Shown in pieces: positions 20,456-33,485 of a DNA stretch of 64,000 nt. Origin of the DNA: Bactrocera neohumeralis (Eukaryota; Arthropoda; Insecta; Diptera; Tephritidae); the NCBI RefSeq assembly GCF_024586455.1, contig NC_065922.1, positions 12,582,089 through 12,646,088 of the forward strand, read 5' to 3'. The position numbers were made by a program, and so were the translations under genes. The notes below the pieces were generated by a model. It ran no database searches, was not told the origin of the DNA, and saw only the letters and a program-made list of their open reading frames with translations. Numbering within the stretch: the first letter of the stretch is position 1; each line of letters begins with the position of its first letter.

Positions 20456-23400
20456 ATGCGTAAAAATGCGCAACTTCCTCGCACATCCCGAGTTAATGAG
20501 AAAATAATCGAATATTACTTAAAATTTGGACAGGATCGCGATTTAGAAAAGTATATGCGTCTATATTCACCATGTGGAAGTCGTAGTGATTGCAAAAGTC
20601 GTAGCAGTACAACAACAAATAGCAGTTGCCGTAGTGAAGATGAAGGACGCAGTATGAGACGATTGTTTCATCAAGAAATGGATACGACCATAGAAAGTGA
20701 TTGTGAGCCGAAAGAATTTATAGTGCCAATAAAAATGCAGACTAATAACACTATTGGAAAGAAGTCGAAAGCGGACGAGGTGAGGCAAACATGAAAAATA
20801 CCAATAAGTTTTCGACAATTACGTTTTTAATATTTAGTGCACATCATCTGCTCCTGACTTGCATACACCGCCACCCAGTAATCATAGGAAAGGTCAAACT
20901 AAACAAACACAAACTCCTGAATCCATAGCAAAGTCACACAGACGTCTCGAATGGGATTCTTTAGGCGATGTCGGTTATAAAAAGTCATTATCAACTAGCA
21001 ATATCAGCATTTTAGAACGTTCTGTGCTTAAAGAATATTTTCAAGAAATTTCATCTATCAGCAGTTCGAAAAAGGAAACCAATACTGTTGAGTGTTCGAA
21101 AAAAACGAAAAAACCTGTCGATGAACAAATTCAAACACAAAAACAGGAGAAAAATTCAAAGCCACATATACCCGAAAGTACTACACCGCCTTTAGCTTCC
21201 AGCACAATGATGCAATTGGAAAAAGGAAAGAGCAACAAGTCTCTACCGAAATTGGTCTCTAGAAGCACATCAATGTCACTACAAAAGAGATATGATCAAT
21301 ATGCGCAAACTTCTACATATGTACCCCCACAGCACATATCTCGGGAAGTGCAAGTGACGTTGTCCAATACACCTTCTGTTACATCTTCGACCGCAGCGGG
21401 CACTGCAACTCCGAGCAGTTTCGATTACTATTCATCGCGTTCAGGACGATCCACCACAGACGAAGAAAAACGTGTTCAAAAAAGCGCTTTGAAAAGTGTC
21501 CATCAAAATGTTGTGAAGTCCAAAGTAAGCGAGGAGTCCGTGCACCCATTCGTAGCTGAAATTAATGAAATGCTATCGTCTTGTAAAATAGCTGACTCGA
21601 GAAAACACAGTACCAAACAAGAGAGTATAGTAGCGGACTTACAAAAAGTGCACGATACTTTGAAAAAAGCTCTGAGTGAAAATAAAGAAAACTCCTCTTC
21701 AACTTCGTCGATCGTCAACTCGCCACAACTTGATTTAGGCATCCAACTGCTGTGTTCGCTAATAGATGCACGAAGCTTAAGTCAAAAGCAAAAGAAAAGA
21801 CTCGTACGAGATATCGTAAAACGCATATCAACTCTCAATGCCGACGACGAAGATGATGCCGCTGAGATTGCTGTCGCACATATTAGCGATGCATTGACGA
21901 CACAAATGGAGAAATGTGAAACACGTAAGAATGAAAATGAAAATATGGAAGCAACTCCCCAAACAAGTTCTGCGGTTACGGTGGCAAGAACTGGAAAAAC
22001 TACGATGGACATGAGCGAAATAGCGAGTAATTTACCTTCGAGTACAAGCAGCGAAGGACATGACGAACGTCTTATGCGTGTAGATGGTAATGCAATTGAC
22101 ATTTAAGCAAATTAATTTTTAATTCGCATTATTTTTAAGTTTTAAAGAAATCATCGCTGCCTACAACATCTGCCAAGGCAAGGGCTCAACTGGCCACTGA
22201 AAATACCGAGAATGTACAAAAGTTACACATACCGCACACGCGTATAAGTGCTGGCACGCAAGTGGAAGAGGCAGATGTATCACAACCGAAATACAGTAAT
22301 ATGCAGGAGATTCCCGAAAGTGCTGAAACACAGAAAAAATCACTGCCGAATGAACCAGTAAATGTAAATAAAGGCACGGACAAAGATTCTTCAGCCTCTA
22401 AAGCTAGTTCTACATCTAAAGATGTCACCACACAGAAGGCCTTGATAAATATTGAAAGTGGTGGCGCTTCTGACACAGACGTAGACGTCGCTGCGCATTC
22501 TACAATGCGCGAGTGGCTGAATCCTATGACGCAATCTGAAATTGAATATGAACAGAAGAAGTTAGAAATGGCTAAGGTGGCCGTCAAGAGCAATAAACTA
22601 GCCAAATGCTTTGCAAGTGAAAAAATCGAGCCGGAACGAAAATCACAACTGCAGTGGATACAATCGGAAATCGAACGTTTAGAAACACTACGCTGTCTCT
22701 TGCTAAAGCCGAATATAGAGCGTGAAAATTTTTTGGAAATGCATGAATCGATTCCACTAAATGTGGAAAAATTATACGACACGGTTTTTACGGACACAAA
22801 GTTGGCTTCAACGACCAGCTCGACGACAACCAGCGCACATAGCAGTGGAAACGACAAAGCGATGCAGGAAATCGAAGTGATTATTGAGGAGTCAAACGAG
22901 GATGTTGTTAAATTAGATGAGAAAACGAAATCTACGAAACAACGCAAGCGGGAAACACAAATCATTTACGACAAGCCCGTTGAAACTATAAACACATATG
23001 ACAACTTAGTGCCGGGCAAAGCGCTTTTCCGCACTATGACGGAGACGGTGACCACTAAAGAAGAACAAGTACTGCCAGCAGCTGTTAAATTAACGGCCGA
23101 ATCCGCAGCGATTTCAGCTCCACCGAAGCAATTGGCAAGTGCCAAACAACGTCAGCAGCAACGCTCCAAAATTGACACGCCTTCCGGTGATAGTAACGAC
23201 GGTGAGAGTGTTGGCTCATTCGCACAACAACGCAAGCGCGAGTTTTTAGAGCAATATCGCATGAAAAAACGCAGTCATTACGAGTCATTGCTACACCAGC
23301 AACAACAAATGTTAATCCAACAACAACAGCAGATTATACATGAGTTGCAGCAGCGTTGCAACACCATCACGCATACCACAGCAGCGCCAACAACTGGACA

Positions 23401-24644
23401 CTATTCGGTGCCCCGTAATATGCCCCCCAATGCCTATTGTCAGTGTGCCTCAACGCAGCATCCAGCGTATCATCAAGCGTATTTTCATCAACAGCACAAC
23501 AACATGTGTACGGCGCAAGCGCGAACGAATATTAAGTGTTCGCAACCGGCACAACCACCCTGCCCACCGCCCTGTCCACCGCGTGTGCAGTCCCAGCAGG
23601 GCGCTGCCATCAATTACTCCCATAAAACACAAACAATTCACAGCGAGCAATCGACTTCGTCAATATTTTGCATTTCATCCGAGGTCTCCATACCGATGGG
23701 ATCCAGCAGCACAACCAGTTCCACCACGACAACTACACACCAGTATGACGACGTGGCTGCCGTGACTACTGCTGCTCCAGGAGTGGCTATACAAACTGGT
23801 GATTCTTTACGTCGCTCACAGCCGATTTTCGGTAGACGCATACAATACAACTCGGCGCATATGAATGTACCACAGTATTTCGCTTATAATCCACAACCCG
23901 TTTGCTCTGGCCAATCGATTTGCGTGCAAGTTAAGCCGAAAGCCATTGCATATGTTATACAATTCGAAAAGAAAACTACATCGTCAACAACTACAACAAC
24001 CACAACAACAACCAGCGCCACATCAATCGCCAGCAACCAATTTACACCGCATCCCAGCAGCGAGTCCAACGATTTGCTACGTGAAGATGCCGAAGCGTGC
24101 GCATTGCAGGACTATTTAGTACGTGCCAAACCGCAATTCATTGCGCACACAAAGGAGCGTAAGGCTATACTCAATCAAATACAAATGCTGCGTCAGGAGC
24201 GCGGTAAGGAATTGCGCGACATTATTGAGAATGCCAGTGAAAATTCGTTGGAGACGCGTTTGCAACATTTGCCGCCACCCGCAACTAGTAGGTGTCCTAG
24301 ATGTGCATATAACTTTTTTTTTTTTAAATTAATTTGACATTTCACTTTCAGAGCGTTTGCGCATTTTCGCCACCAAAGAGATGAAGGCAATGACACAGCG
24401 GCATTGTGAGAATTTACCAGAGGTCTTGAAGCAGCGGGAGCGCAAACGTGAAGAGCGACGTCGACAAGGCAATCGCCTAATTAGAGATCTCTTTAATCAG
24501 GTGATTTTATTTGATTTGTTTACCGTTAATTAATTAATTGTCATTTATTGTTATATTTTTATTTTGTTTATTTTTTTGCAGCGTTTACAACGTCGTGTGC
24601 GCACAGGAAAATTGTCATTAAACCATAGTAAAACCGTTATTTAA
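20456..24644 (+). CDS. Alms1: Alms1-like centrosomal/basal-body protein with C-terminal ALMS motif
   Basis: Five exons: 20456-20779, 20838-22086, 22140-24287, 24352-24500, 24582-24644. Introns are 53-81 bp, with phases 0, 1, 1, 0 that all close, predicting 1310 aa. The start is fixed by an in-frame stop just upstream (TAA at 20447). Most of the protein is low-complexity, Ser/Thr-rich and coiled-coil-prone, with a Q-rich stretch near 23300-23360 and a poly-Thr run near 23975-24015. The C-terminal ~130 residues match the ALMS motif of human ALMS1: DYLVRAKPQFIAHTKERK (about 1181 on), then, across the exon 3/4 junction, KRLRIFATKEMKAMTQRHCE, NLPEVLKQRERKREERRRQG, NRLIRDLFNQRLQRRV. ALMS1 family proteins sit at the proximal ends of centrioles; Drosophila has a tandem pair, Alms1a/Alms1b, acting in the male germline. 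Only one copy is present here. The body of the protein is too divergent to compare by eye. Confidence 0.85.
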
Positions 24645-27024
24645 AAGGAGAGGCCAAACCACACTGCATTTATTTGTTCAAAATATATTTATATAGTGAA
24701 ATTAAAATTTAGTAAATAAAATATTAAAAAATGCAGTGCACGAACTTGTTGTAATGGAAGAGAAATTAAAATTACCGTTAAACTTTTGTCTAAGAATTCG
24801 TTGTGTTCAAATATTTTATACAAATAACAAAAAGGGTGCGAAGAAATGCTGCTCTGACTGCTTACACGCGGTAACCAAGGACTTTTGTTAAGTTTCGTCA
24901 TGGCAATAATAATGTTTCTACGGTTTGATGTTTATAATACCAAAAATTATTAATGCATTTCAAGTGCAAGCGCCCGAATTTTAAAAAATATGTATAACGA
25001 TTGCAGCGAACTATAGGCATATCCTGGCGTTTAAACGAAGTAATTTTCCAAAATCGTGAGTTTTTGTTATTTATTTTTGTATTTTGTTATGCAGTAGCAT
25101 TTGATTATAGATATTTACGTTAGTTGTAAATTTTAATTACATACATATATTGAAATAAGTTGATGTTTTAACATGGTTTATAGGGAAGTCAACAGCATAA
25201 TAACATTTTTGTTACATTTAGTTTCATTAATTAACTATTTAATACATTTTAACTTTTATGCAAACACTTTTCTCATAAATACCTTATTAAAAACAATACA
25301 TGGATAAAAACATCCCTACCTTTTAGAGCATTATAACGCTTGCTTTCAAGTAAAATATAAAGCCAAATAACAAATCGCTAGAGCATATAAGCACAAATTA
25401 TTCGTTTTAGTATTTCTGTCACCAAAAGAAATTATTACAATTAAATTTTTCACTTTCACCATACTATTTCAAAAAATTCTTTTCCTAACCTATAAAAAGT
25501 TAAATGTTTCATTTTTTGTTCAAAGCTTAAATAATATTAGCTAATAAAATGTTATTTAAAGGTTTACCATCCAAAAACCTCGCACTCAAACTATAGTCTT
25601 ATAATAATTCTTAATTTTTGGACTTCATGTTATTCTGAGAAATCTACTGCATATAAGTGAACAGTGCGATATTTAGACCTTTAGAACTCATAAATTTTTA
25701 GTTCTATTGTTTTGAGTGTAAACAAACTAGATTAGACCTTTAGAATGCATAAATATTTAGTTCTGGTGTTTGAGTGCAAACAAAATAAAATAATCATGCC
25801 TGTACTTCCAGCGATTCATCCAGTTTTTTTTTTTCTAACAGCTCGCACGCGAGTTGTATAACAATATAAATTATATTTACACACTATTAATAATATTATA
25901 AGAGAAATTTTACTACAAAGTGTCGTTGGTTTCCTTAATGCTATTAATTGAGGTTAAGTTTCTGCGGCCCTTGTACCGTAATTAGACATTTATAATAATT
26001 AACAGTTTTTATGACAAAGCAAGCAAGCTATTATAATTTAGCCAATTGTAATTAACACAAGTAAGCTTTCGTTACATAAAATTAATTTTTATTGCCAATA
26101 AATTAATTTCGCGAAATTGTGAATATGACGTGTGCCTTATGTGCAGACATTTTGACACTCATGCGATATTAATGCACTTTGTTTAGCTTTGCTTTGCTGG
26201 CAGCAAAATCCAACTGCACTATACAGTTATTCATGTGTATGTCAAAATTCTGTGATTTAAATACTTTTCATGGCTCATTTAGGCTAGCATATAAAGATTT
26301 TAGTTTGGAATGTAGGAATTCTGATATATATATATGTATTTTTTTTAACATTAATGCAAACATAACTAATTATAATATTTTAAGGAAATATGTTTGCTAG
26401 CGCCAATTGATAGTAGGACGGTTTAAACGATGCAAAGCTAACGATTTTTAAAATTGTGGTTTGGGTTAAATGAAGTATGCTGGTGTGTTTAGTGGAGCAA
26501 TTTTGCAAAACAAGGGACTTAAATGTGCTAATTCATTAATTATTTAATTAATTTAAATTTTTCTTCTACAATTGCTTATTTTATCAACTATAAATCAATC
26601 ACATATAAACCGCTGTCCCTTGTGCCAAATATTAGCATTTAATACTTTCACCGTTAATTTAACTATGTTTGTTAAAAAGCCTAGAAATCAATACTAATTT
26701 GTTCATGCTAAGCTTTACTCGTTTATACGCTTTATTTTCTTATGTACGGCTCGCTCAATAACCGCCCACCACCGTTGGTCAACAATTGCTTCACTTTTGC
26801 AATACTATTTACGCACCATTTTTCAAATTGTTTTGCATGCATATGTGCAGCTCTTTAGCATAATATATAATGTGTAATAAGTTAATTTAATGTTACGCAA
26901 TTTTTCGTTTTTATATATGTATATATGCATTTTGTTAGTTCATACTTTTAACACAATGTTGTCTTTATATTCAGAAAATATCCTTAAGCTCCACTATCGA
27001 CATGTTGAATTCCTTTCGTACTAG
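24645..27024. other. Convergent intergenic region (3' ends of Alms1 and comt)
   Basis: AT-rich DNA between two gene 3' ends; probably mostly 3' UTR of comt on the right and a short Alms1 3' UTR on the left (AATAAAATATT at 24714). A small direct repeat is visible: ATTTAGACCTTTAGAACTCA (25671) and GATTAGACCTTTAGAATGCA (25730), each followed by TAAATnTTTAGTTCT and then AGTGnAAACAAA. No gene seen. Confidence 0.5.
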
Positions 27025-30019
27025 TTACTGATCCTTGGCCAATCCTAAGAAATTTTCTTCTTCCATTTTTGAGAGGAATTTGATGGCTCTATGCTGTGGT
27101 TCCGTTTGTCGCGCCATATCAATCAGACCGAGCAATGTTTTGATGCCAATGAATATCCTATGCAATAGTAAAGCACAAATGGGAATTAGGAAAAAAAAAA
27201 CATTTTTCGTTTTTTTACTCACTTTTTGCCAGACATCTTCTTGCCAATAGCTTGCAATTCGCCCTTGCTGAATATCTCGGCATGTTCGAGCACGGCTAAT
27301 ACATGTTCTGGACTAGACAGATTTGGTACATGCAAGATGGAAGTGAACGCCGTCAACATTTCCATTTCCTCCAAAACCGCACTAGATGCAGGATATGCAA
27401 AGTACACAATTATTTCAAAAAATATCTTAAGAAATAAACAATTGATGTAGCCTTACCGTCTGCTTGAAGTGACCAAAATGAGCAGTTTCCGTCCTTTTGG
27501 CGGCTGCTTCTTTAACAAAACCAACAACGCTTGCAGTGTCAAATTAGAGTAGCGTGGACCAATTGAACCGTAATCTAACAAGCGTTCGACATTGTCGACA
27601 ACAATGCAGCTTAAAGTGGAACGGTAAGCATCATCGAATATCTATGGTAAAACAGTAGAGTAAAATGTTAAGAAAATATTTGTTTCATGCGATCAGCTGT
27701 TTTATATTTACTTTTCGAATGTGTAAGCATTTGGCTGATTCGGTATAGCCGACCATATCTTCGGGTGAGCACACTTTAACGAATGGAAAATCGGACATTT
27801 TTGCCAACTTCGCAGCTAATGCGGTTTTGCCAGAATTGGGTGAGCCCTCAATTAGCACGGACACCAAGCCAGAGCTTTCGGTTGCCTTCGCTTGTTGCAC
27901 ATACAGCATGCCGTCTTCAAGTAGACTGGCCACAGGCTGTCCCCAGTTGATTATGCCACGTGATAGCATGTTATCTAATATCTCTTGTGCTGTGCCAAAG
28001 GCCTAGTGGGATGCAAAACAATATTAGTTGGCAAAAAGTCTTTTATTTCTATCAGTTGTCAACTTACTGGCTTAATGTCATTCTCTAACGCGTGCAAGAA
28101 ATCAGAGCGTGTAACTTTAAGCTTCTCCATCGCTTGCGGATCAACATGCACTTTCGCGTCGGCTTTAATCAGACGATTCATAGCGGTAGATTGTGCTGCA
28201 CGCACCAAACCTTCCAACTCAGCGCCACTAAAGTTCTTCGTTAGTGTAGCGATTTCCTTCGAGTCAACATCACCGGCAATCTTGTTGAATTCCCGCATAC
28301 GCTTAGTATGTATATTCAAAATTTGCACACGACCCTCTTCATTGGGCAAACTAATCTCCATTTGTACCTCCAAGCGACCGGGTCGCAGCAAAGCTTCGTC
28401 AATCATGTCACGCCTGTTTGTCATGCCGATCACCAAAATGTTGTTCAGTTGTTCGACACCATCGATTTTAGCGAGCAATTGATTTACCACTGTATCGTGT
28501 ACGCCACTATTGCCAGCGACCGAGCCACGGGCTTTGCAGATCGCATCTATTTCATCGAAAATTATAATATGCAAACCGCTGTTGGGACCAAGCTGCAAGC
28601 AAAGAGAAAGCAAAGTGAATTCTATGGGTTTTTTTTATTACAAAGTTTTTTTTTCACTTACCCGCTTTTCCTCTTCCTCAGCCTCGGCGAAAAGACGTCG
28701 TATATTGGCCTCTGATTCGCCTACGTATTTGTCCAAAATTTGTGGACCATTAACAATTTTCGGCTCGCGCGCATTTAGCATAGTGCCAATTTGACGTGCC
28801 ATCAGCGTTTTACCGGTACCAGGTGGGCCATACAAGAGTATGCCTTTAACGTGTTTGCAGCCCAGCTGCTCCACAAGTTCCGGTGGGAAGACACGGGACG
28901 CGAAAGCACGTCGGAATATGGCATTGAATTCCTTATCCAAGCCACCGATGCCCATCTTGCCGAAATCCCAATCGGGATTGATAATTGATTGACGTACAAT
29001 TTTACCCTTGGACTTGCCTTGCAAGTTTAGCGAGGAGTTCTCGGCTTTCTCAAATTGTACGATTGTATTGCCCAGTATGCGGCCAAAGCGTACATTTTTA
29101 GTACTCGTTTCTTTACCTTCGCCAAGTGATTTGGGGTCCACAGCTGTAAAGTGAAAAGAAACGTTATAATAATTAACTATTATAATTATCATAAGAAAAC
29201 ATGTATTCCAAATAAGTTGGTCCTACTCGTTTAGTAAATAAGAATTTCATCTTAAATATCGACAACTTTTGTATATTGAAATATTGCTTTCAAACTTACC
29301 TTCTAATGTTTTGACGGCAAGTCCTAACAGCTTTTTGCTCTGAAAGTCGAAGACCAAGGTTTGACCAACAGTTAATGGCATGCCAGCAAATTGCATTAAA
29401 AACTCTTTAGCCATCTGATCAGAGTCATAGGGTTCCTGGGAGGTACTGCAGATAAAATAATAAAAAAAAAAAATTATTTGTTCTTGTTGACGAAAGAGAA
29501 CAGTGGATAAATCGATAATGTGAAATATTGCATAAAAACTACTTTACATTTTCTTCTGCAAAAAGTCTGTCTCGAAGGATACAAGTGTTATCACATCGGA
29601 ATTGGCATCAAAACGATAGGGTCTCACATCGATATCCTGATTGATGGATAGTGTGGCCCATTTTCGTTGCACTAGCGAAAATCCAACATGACCCCGTGCC
29701 ACCTCGTTGGTATGCAATAGTGCAAATATGTAATGTTGTCCAGGACCAGGCGATATGTCGGCATACCTTGAGAATGTTCCAAATTACTGTTACATACTTT
29801 GAAAATGATTGTATGCAGTTTATATATTATTTAAACATTTTTTTTCCATACGTACTTAACATCCTCTGGAAAATCGTTAATATTCACGATGGCCTTGTTT
29901 GTTACCGACAATTCGTCTGTGGGACATTTTGTTGCTTTCAAACGCTGTAAAAATAGATGGCAATTAATTTTAACACCGCAATTGACTTATGAAACTGTTA
30001 TTCAACCTACGTAAGACAT
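27025..30019 (-). CDS. comt: N-ethylmaleimide-sensitive factor (NSF1, comatose)
   Basis: Hexameric AAA+ ATPase that, with SNAP adaptors, takes apart cis-SNARE complexes after membrane fusion; in flies comt mutants fail in synaptic transmission when heated. Ten exons were rebuilt: 30011-30019, 29856-29944, 29548-29766, 29300-29445, 28662-29143, 28068-28592, 27712-28002, 27457-27641, 27223-27381, 27025-27157. Phases close throughout and the product is 745 aa, the length I recall for fly NSF1. The first exon codes only MSY. The N domain runs to about 200 (RLKATKCPTDEL start). D1 has Walker A GPPGTGKT at 260-267 and Walker B IIIFDEID with Glu329, the residue numbers known from mammalian NSF. D2 has GSPNSGKT at 543-550. 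All key nucleotide-binding residues are intact. Assignment to comt rather than Nsf2 rests on length and on the X-linked-type neighbours. Confidence 0.95.
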
Positions 30020-31496
30020 TTTGCTATTACACACTGCACAAATAGAATTCAATTATTGACTATCTTCTTAATTGCGAAAGTGTCTAGCCCGACTGCTGCT
30101 TTTGGAGAAAAAATCCAGGGAAAATAAGGGTAGCTTCTTGTTCTTTCACTTCTATTCCGAATATCGATCCATAAAATGGCACGTATGCATTTACCTGCAA
30201 AGCAGAAATTTCTAAATAAACTATTCCACCGTAATTCTTATAATACTTGTTTGCTGATATTTGTTACAAAATGTTAAAATATAATTTCGAGAATATATAT
30301 ATAAACGTTTGTAGAATTTTTATACAACAACATAAGAGCAGCAAAATAATAACGTACAAACTATACTTAATATTTGAATTACGGAAATCCACAATCATGT
30401 TTAATGAATATTAGACGGTTGCTTACTTTATAAAATAAATATGTTCGACATAATATTTTTAATTGATAATTATGCAATCTTATATTAAATTTATATAGTT
30501 TTAAAGTTTATAAATGTATTTATTTAATTAAAATATATCGTATATTACGTTTACGAAATATGAAGGTATAACATGATATTTGAAAATATAGCATGAAATA
30601 ATTTTTTTGCATACTGTGTGAACTGTCAAAAGTTTGTTTATGTTTGCATGAAATGCGTCAACTACAAATATAAAAATCCTTTGCAACATGATTTATTCAA
30701 TGACACACATATTAAAAATAACAAAAATAGCGTCAAAAATATAAAGTTAAAATGCTGACAAACTAGCCGCAATTCCAGCAATTTAGTGCATGAAAGAAGT
30801 TACAAAATAATTTTTGTAATAAATACTATGTACTATGTCAGTATTTATGGTAATTTCACAACGCCTATCATTGTTTCTTCACCGGAAGGGATTAGTAATG
30901 GTTATTGTACAAATCAGAGGCGGATTTGCTGTTAAAATTTTACTAATTTGCTATATCCCTTTCATCACCGAGTCGGTGCTAACTGCAGCCACGAAGCACT
31001 CACTGTTTAGACTCTTGGAAGTACACACAAATTGCAATCGTGTTTTATTACAGCTGCACAATTGTCAGTTTTAACTGTTTTATTTAAATGTCTTACCGCT
31101 TTTATATTAATATCATTTATTTTATCTAAATAGATTTTTAGTATTATTATTCACTCCATGAGCACTTTACTAATAATTGAAAACTGATTACGTCTGTATT
31201 TGTACGTGCTTTTTGATGACATATGCACATAAAGCTGCCAGATGCCGCAAATCACATTTATAAATAAACTTCTGAACTCGTATTAAGACAAATATAAATA
31301 TGAGAGTTTTAAACCTCTAATTTCAAATGACCCATGTTTTCGGAAAAAAGGCATTTTACACAATTTTTTTATATGTTGTATTTATTATATATTTTCCTTA
31401 AATGTATCAAATATTCATTACCGGGTTTAGTAGAACTCTTAATCCTTTTAAATCTGCTTTGCATGAATAGTCATTCGCGTTTAATGAGCATATAAA
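30020..31496. other. Intergenic between comt 5' end and CycK 3' end
   Basis: Holds the comt promoter/5' UTR on the left and the CycK 3' UTR on the right. A 79-codon plus frame (30835-31074) has no recognisable domain. Nothing else is seen. Confidence 0.5.
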
Positions 31497-32910
31497 TCAC
31501 ATGTAATTACGTCGAGAATATTGGGAAGTTCCCTGGTATCCGTGCTGTGAACCCCCACCACTTGGTCCAGGTGGCATAGGCGGTTGTACATTTGATGGAT
31601 AATGTGAATTTGTGTTCAAAGCTGGGCCGCCCCATGGCGCTGCTGGTGGCATATTATATGGTGCTATGGGTGGTGGAAGTGGTGGAGGTACGACATTCGA
31701 TGGTCCACCAGGACCTGCGTAATTATGTGGTGGCGGTTGAGGTGGAGCAGGAACTTTTGAATTATAAAGCGAATGTATTGGATGTGAAGTTACTGAAGAA
31801 GGTATCGGATACATATTGTGATAAGTTGAGGCCATACCGACTGTAGGTATAGCGGCAGGCTCTCCAACTGTGGGTGCAATCGGGCCAGAATTTGCCAGCG
31901 ATCTTATGGTCTGAATATTACTAAGCTCACTAGCAGCTGGTACCGCGGGTTGCGCATTTGTGACGGAGTTAAAAGTACTAGGTTGTGGTGGCTTTAGTTT
32001 TGCCGCGGGTGAACTCGTGTTAGCAGTGGTAATGACAGGTTTGGTTGGTGTTGGACTATCTGCGCGACTAGGTGGTTTTTGTGGTGGACTATTGGATTCA
32101 GGTGTCTCTTTTTGATTGGGTTGATATAAGTCTAAAACTTGATGGCATATATCCTCAAGAATCTCCATTGTTACATCTGATACAAACATGTCCCACCAAC
32201 GGTTATGACTCGGCTGACGTCCAGCCCAGTCGGCGACGGTAAATTTGCTCAGCTTACTAGCAAGATGTATAAGTGCCACTGCGATAATTTCGGGTTCCCA
32301 TTGCAAGCATACAACCGTGCTAAGGGAGTCATTTACGAAATTCCAAGCCATTTGCACCATTTTTTGTAATTTCACTTGATCGCCACGGAAACATTTCGCA
32401 TATTTTAAAAGAAATGTGTAGGGGTGTTCCACTTGCAAGTCAAATTTTATAGTTTGCAGCAAAATGCGCTCCAATGTCATAACCTCCTACAAACAAATTT
32501 CAGTTACAAACTTCAGTTATTCATTAAACAAAATATAAATAATTTGCGGAACTTACTTCTTTGGGATCTTCTCCGAAGGAGTAAAAATAGTTATCGGACA
32601 GCAAAGTTCTTGCTATTTTTATTATGTCACGACACTTCTTCGGTGTTTCTTCAACTTTACCGGCAAGAAAGAGGCAACAGCAAGCAGTAACATATCTTGG
32701 GAAACTTTTAAAGGAATGGAACATATAAAAGCGATGAAAATACACTACACCGGTAGCCATAGTGTTATGACCTAGTCCCATTTCTGTGCCACAATTCATT
32801 ATAAAGCGTGCACCTTCCTTTCGGTAGCGGCGTTCAGTCTCAAATGATATTCCATCCAGAATGGAAGGTGTATCACGCAGGTCCTTTTTATCCCAATACC
32901 AGCACGGCAT
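31497..32910 (-). CDS. CycK: Cyclin K, activator of the transcriptional kinase CDK12
   Basis: Cyclin K binds CDK12/13 and promotes phosphorylation of the RNA polymerase II C-terminal domain. Two exons: 32557-32910 and 31497-32486, split by a 70-bp phase-0 intron after ...EDPKE (donor GTAAGT, acceptor TTTGTAG), predicting 447 aa. Residues 1 to about 150 are the first cyclin box (MPCWYWDKKDLRDTPS, GVVYFHRFYMFHSFKSFPRY, LFLAGKVEETPKKCRDI). The second box follows to about 265 (VMTLERILLQTIKFDLQVEH, FVNDSLSTVVCLQWEP, HNRWWDMFV). From about 270 on the tail is Pro/Ser/Thr-rich with PPPLPPPIAPY-type runs, as in cyclin K and unlike cyclin T. The same-strand neighbour comt is 1.5 kb downstream. Confidence 0.93.
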
Positions 32911-33387
32911 ATTGTTTACTTTTTTTGTTGCAGGAATATTATAAATTTACACTTTTCACACATAAAATTAGCTAAAACAACTGTTGACGAAATTGACAGC
33001 TAAATGTTTTTGATAAGAGTTGCCATTGCCTTTTATTTATTTACGACGTTGTTACAGAGTTGCTTTTGTTATGTTTAAGTTATTCGTAAATTTTGAAATT
33101 CATTGAAAATTTACGTGCTTCATTTATAAAGTCTGCTAGTTTCCGGATCCTGGGTGAGTTATGTAAGCAAAATATTTAAAAAAAAAATTTAAAAACGTGG
33201 CATGGCCGTGATAAATGACATTTGTGAAAAATAAATTTTTAACGCGGTTTTTTTTATAAGCTTATTAATTCATACATATTTGAAAGTTAGTAATTAAATA
33301 ATATACAATATATAAAAGCATTACCTAACTAATATGCTTAATTAGTGTACAGTGAAAATCTGCAATACGCGTTGCTTCACCAGGGAA

Positions 33388-33485
33388 ATGAACAGTTTAT
33401 GCCAGTTCGCTATCGTTGAACTATTGGAAGTATCTTGTTCAAATCCAAATATCAAGCACTTAGATTTGCGAAAATTAGATGCTGT
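33388..33485 (+). other. Candidate first coding exon of an unrecognised gene divergent from CycK
   Basis: An ATG at 33388 opens MNSLCQFAIVELLEVSCSNP and continues NIKHLDLRKLDA, ending at a perfect donor (GCTGT|GTAAGT, exon end 33485). The frame is also open upstream to about 33349. It sits about 480 bp from the CycK start on the opposite strand, a common divergent-gene arrangement, and codon use looks more coding-like than the surroundings. I could not find the following exon in the AT-rich DNA to the right, and recognise no family. It may be a chance frame or a relict. Confidence 0.2.

Noticed and set aside
30835..31074. 79-codon hydrophobic plus-strand frame
   Set aside because: No recognised family, no splice or promoter context; too short to support.
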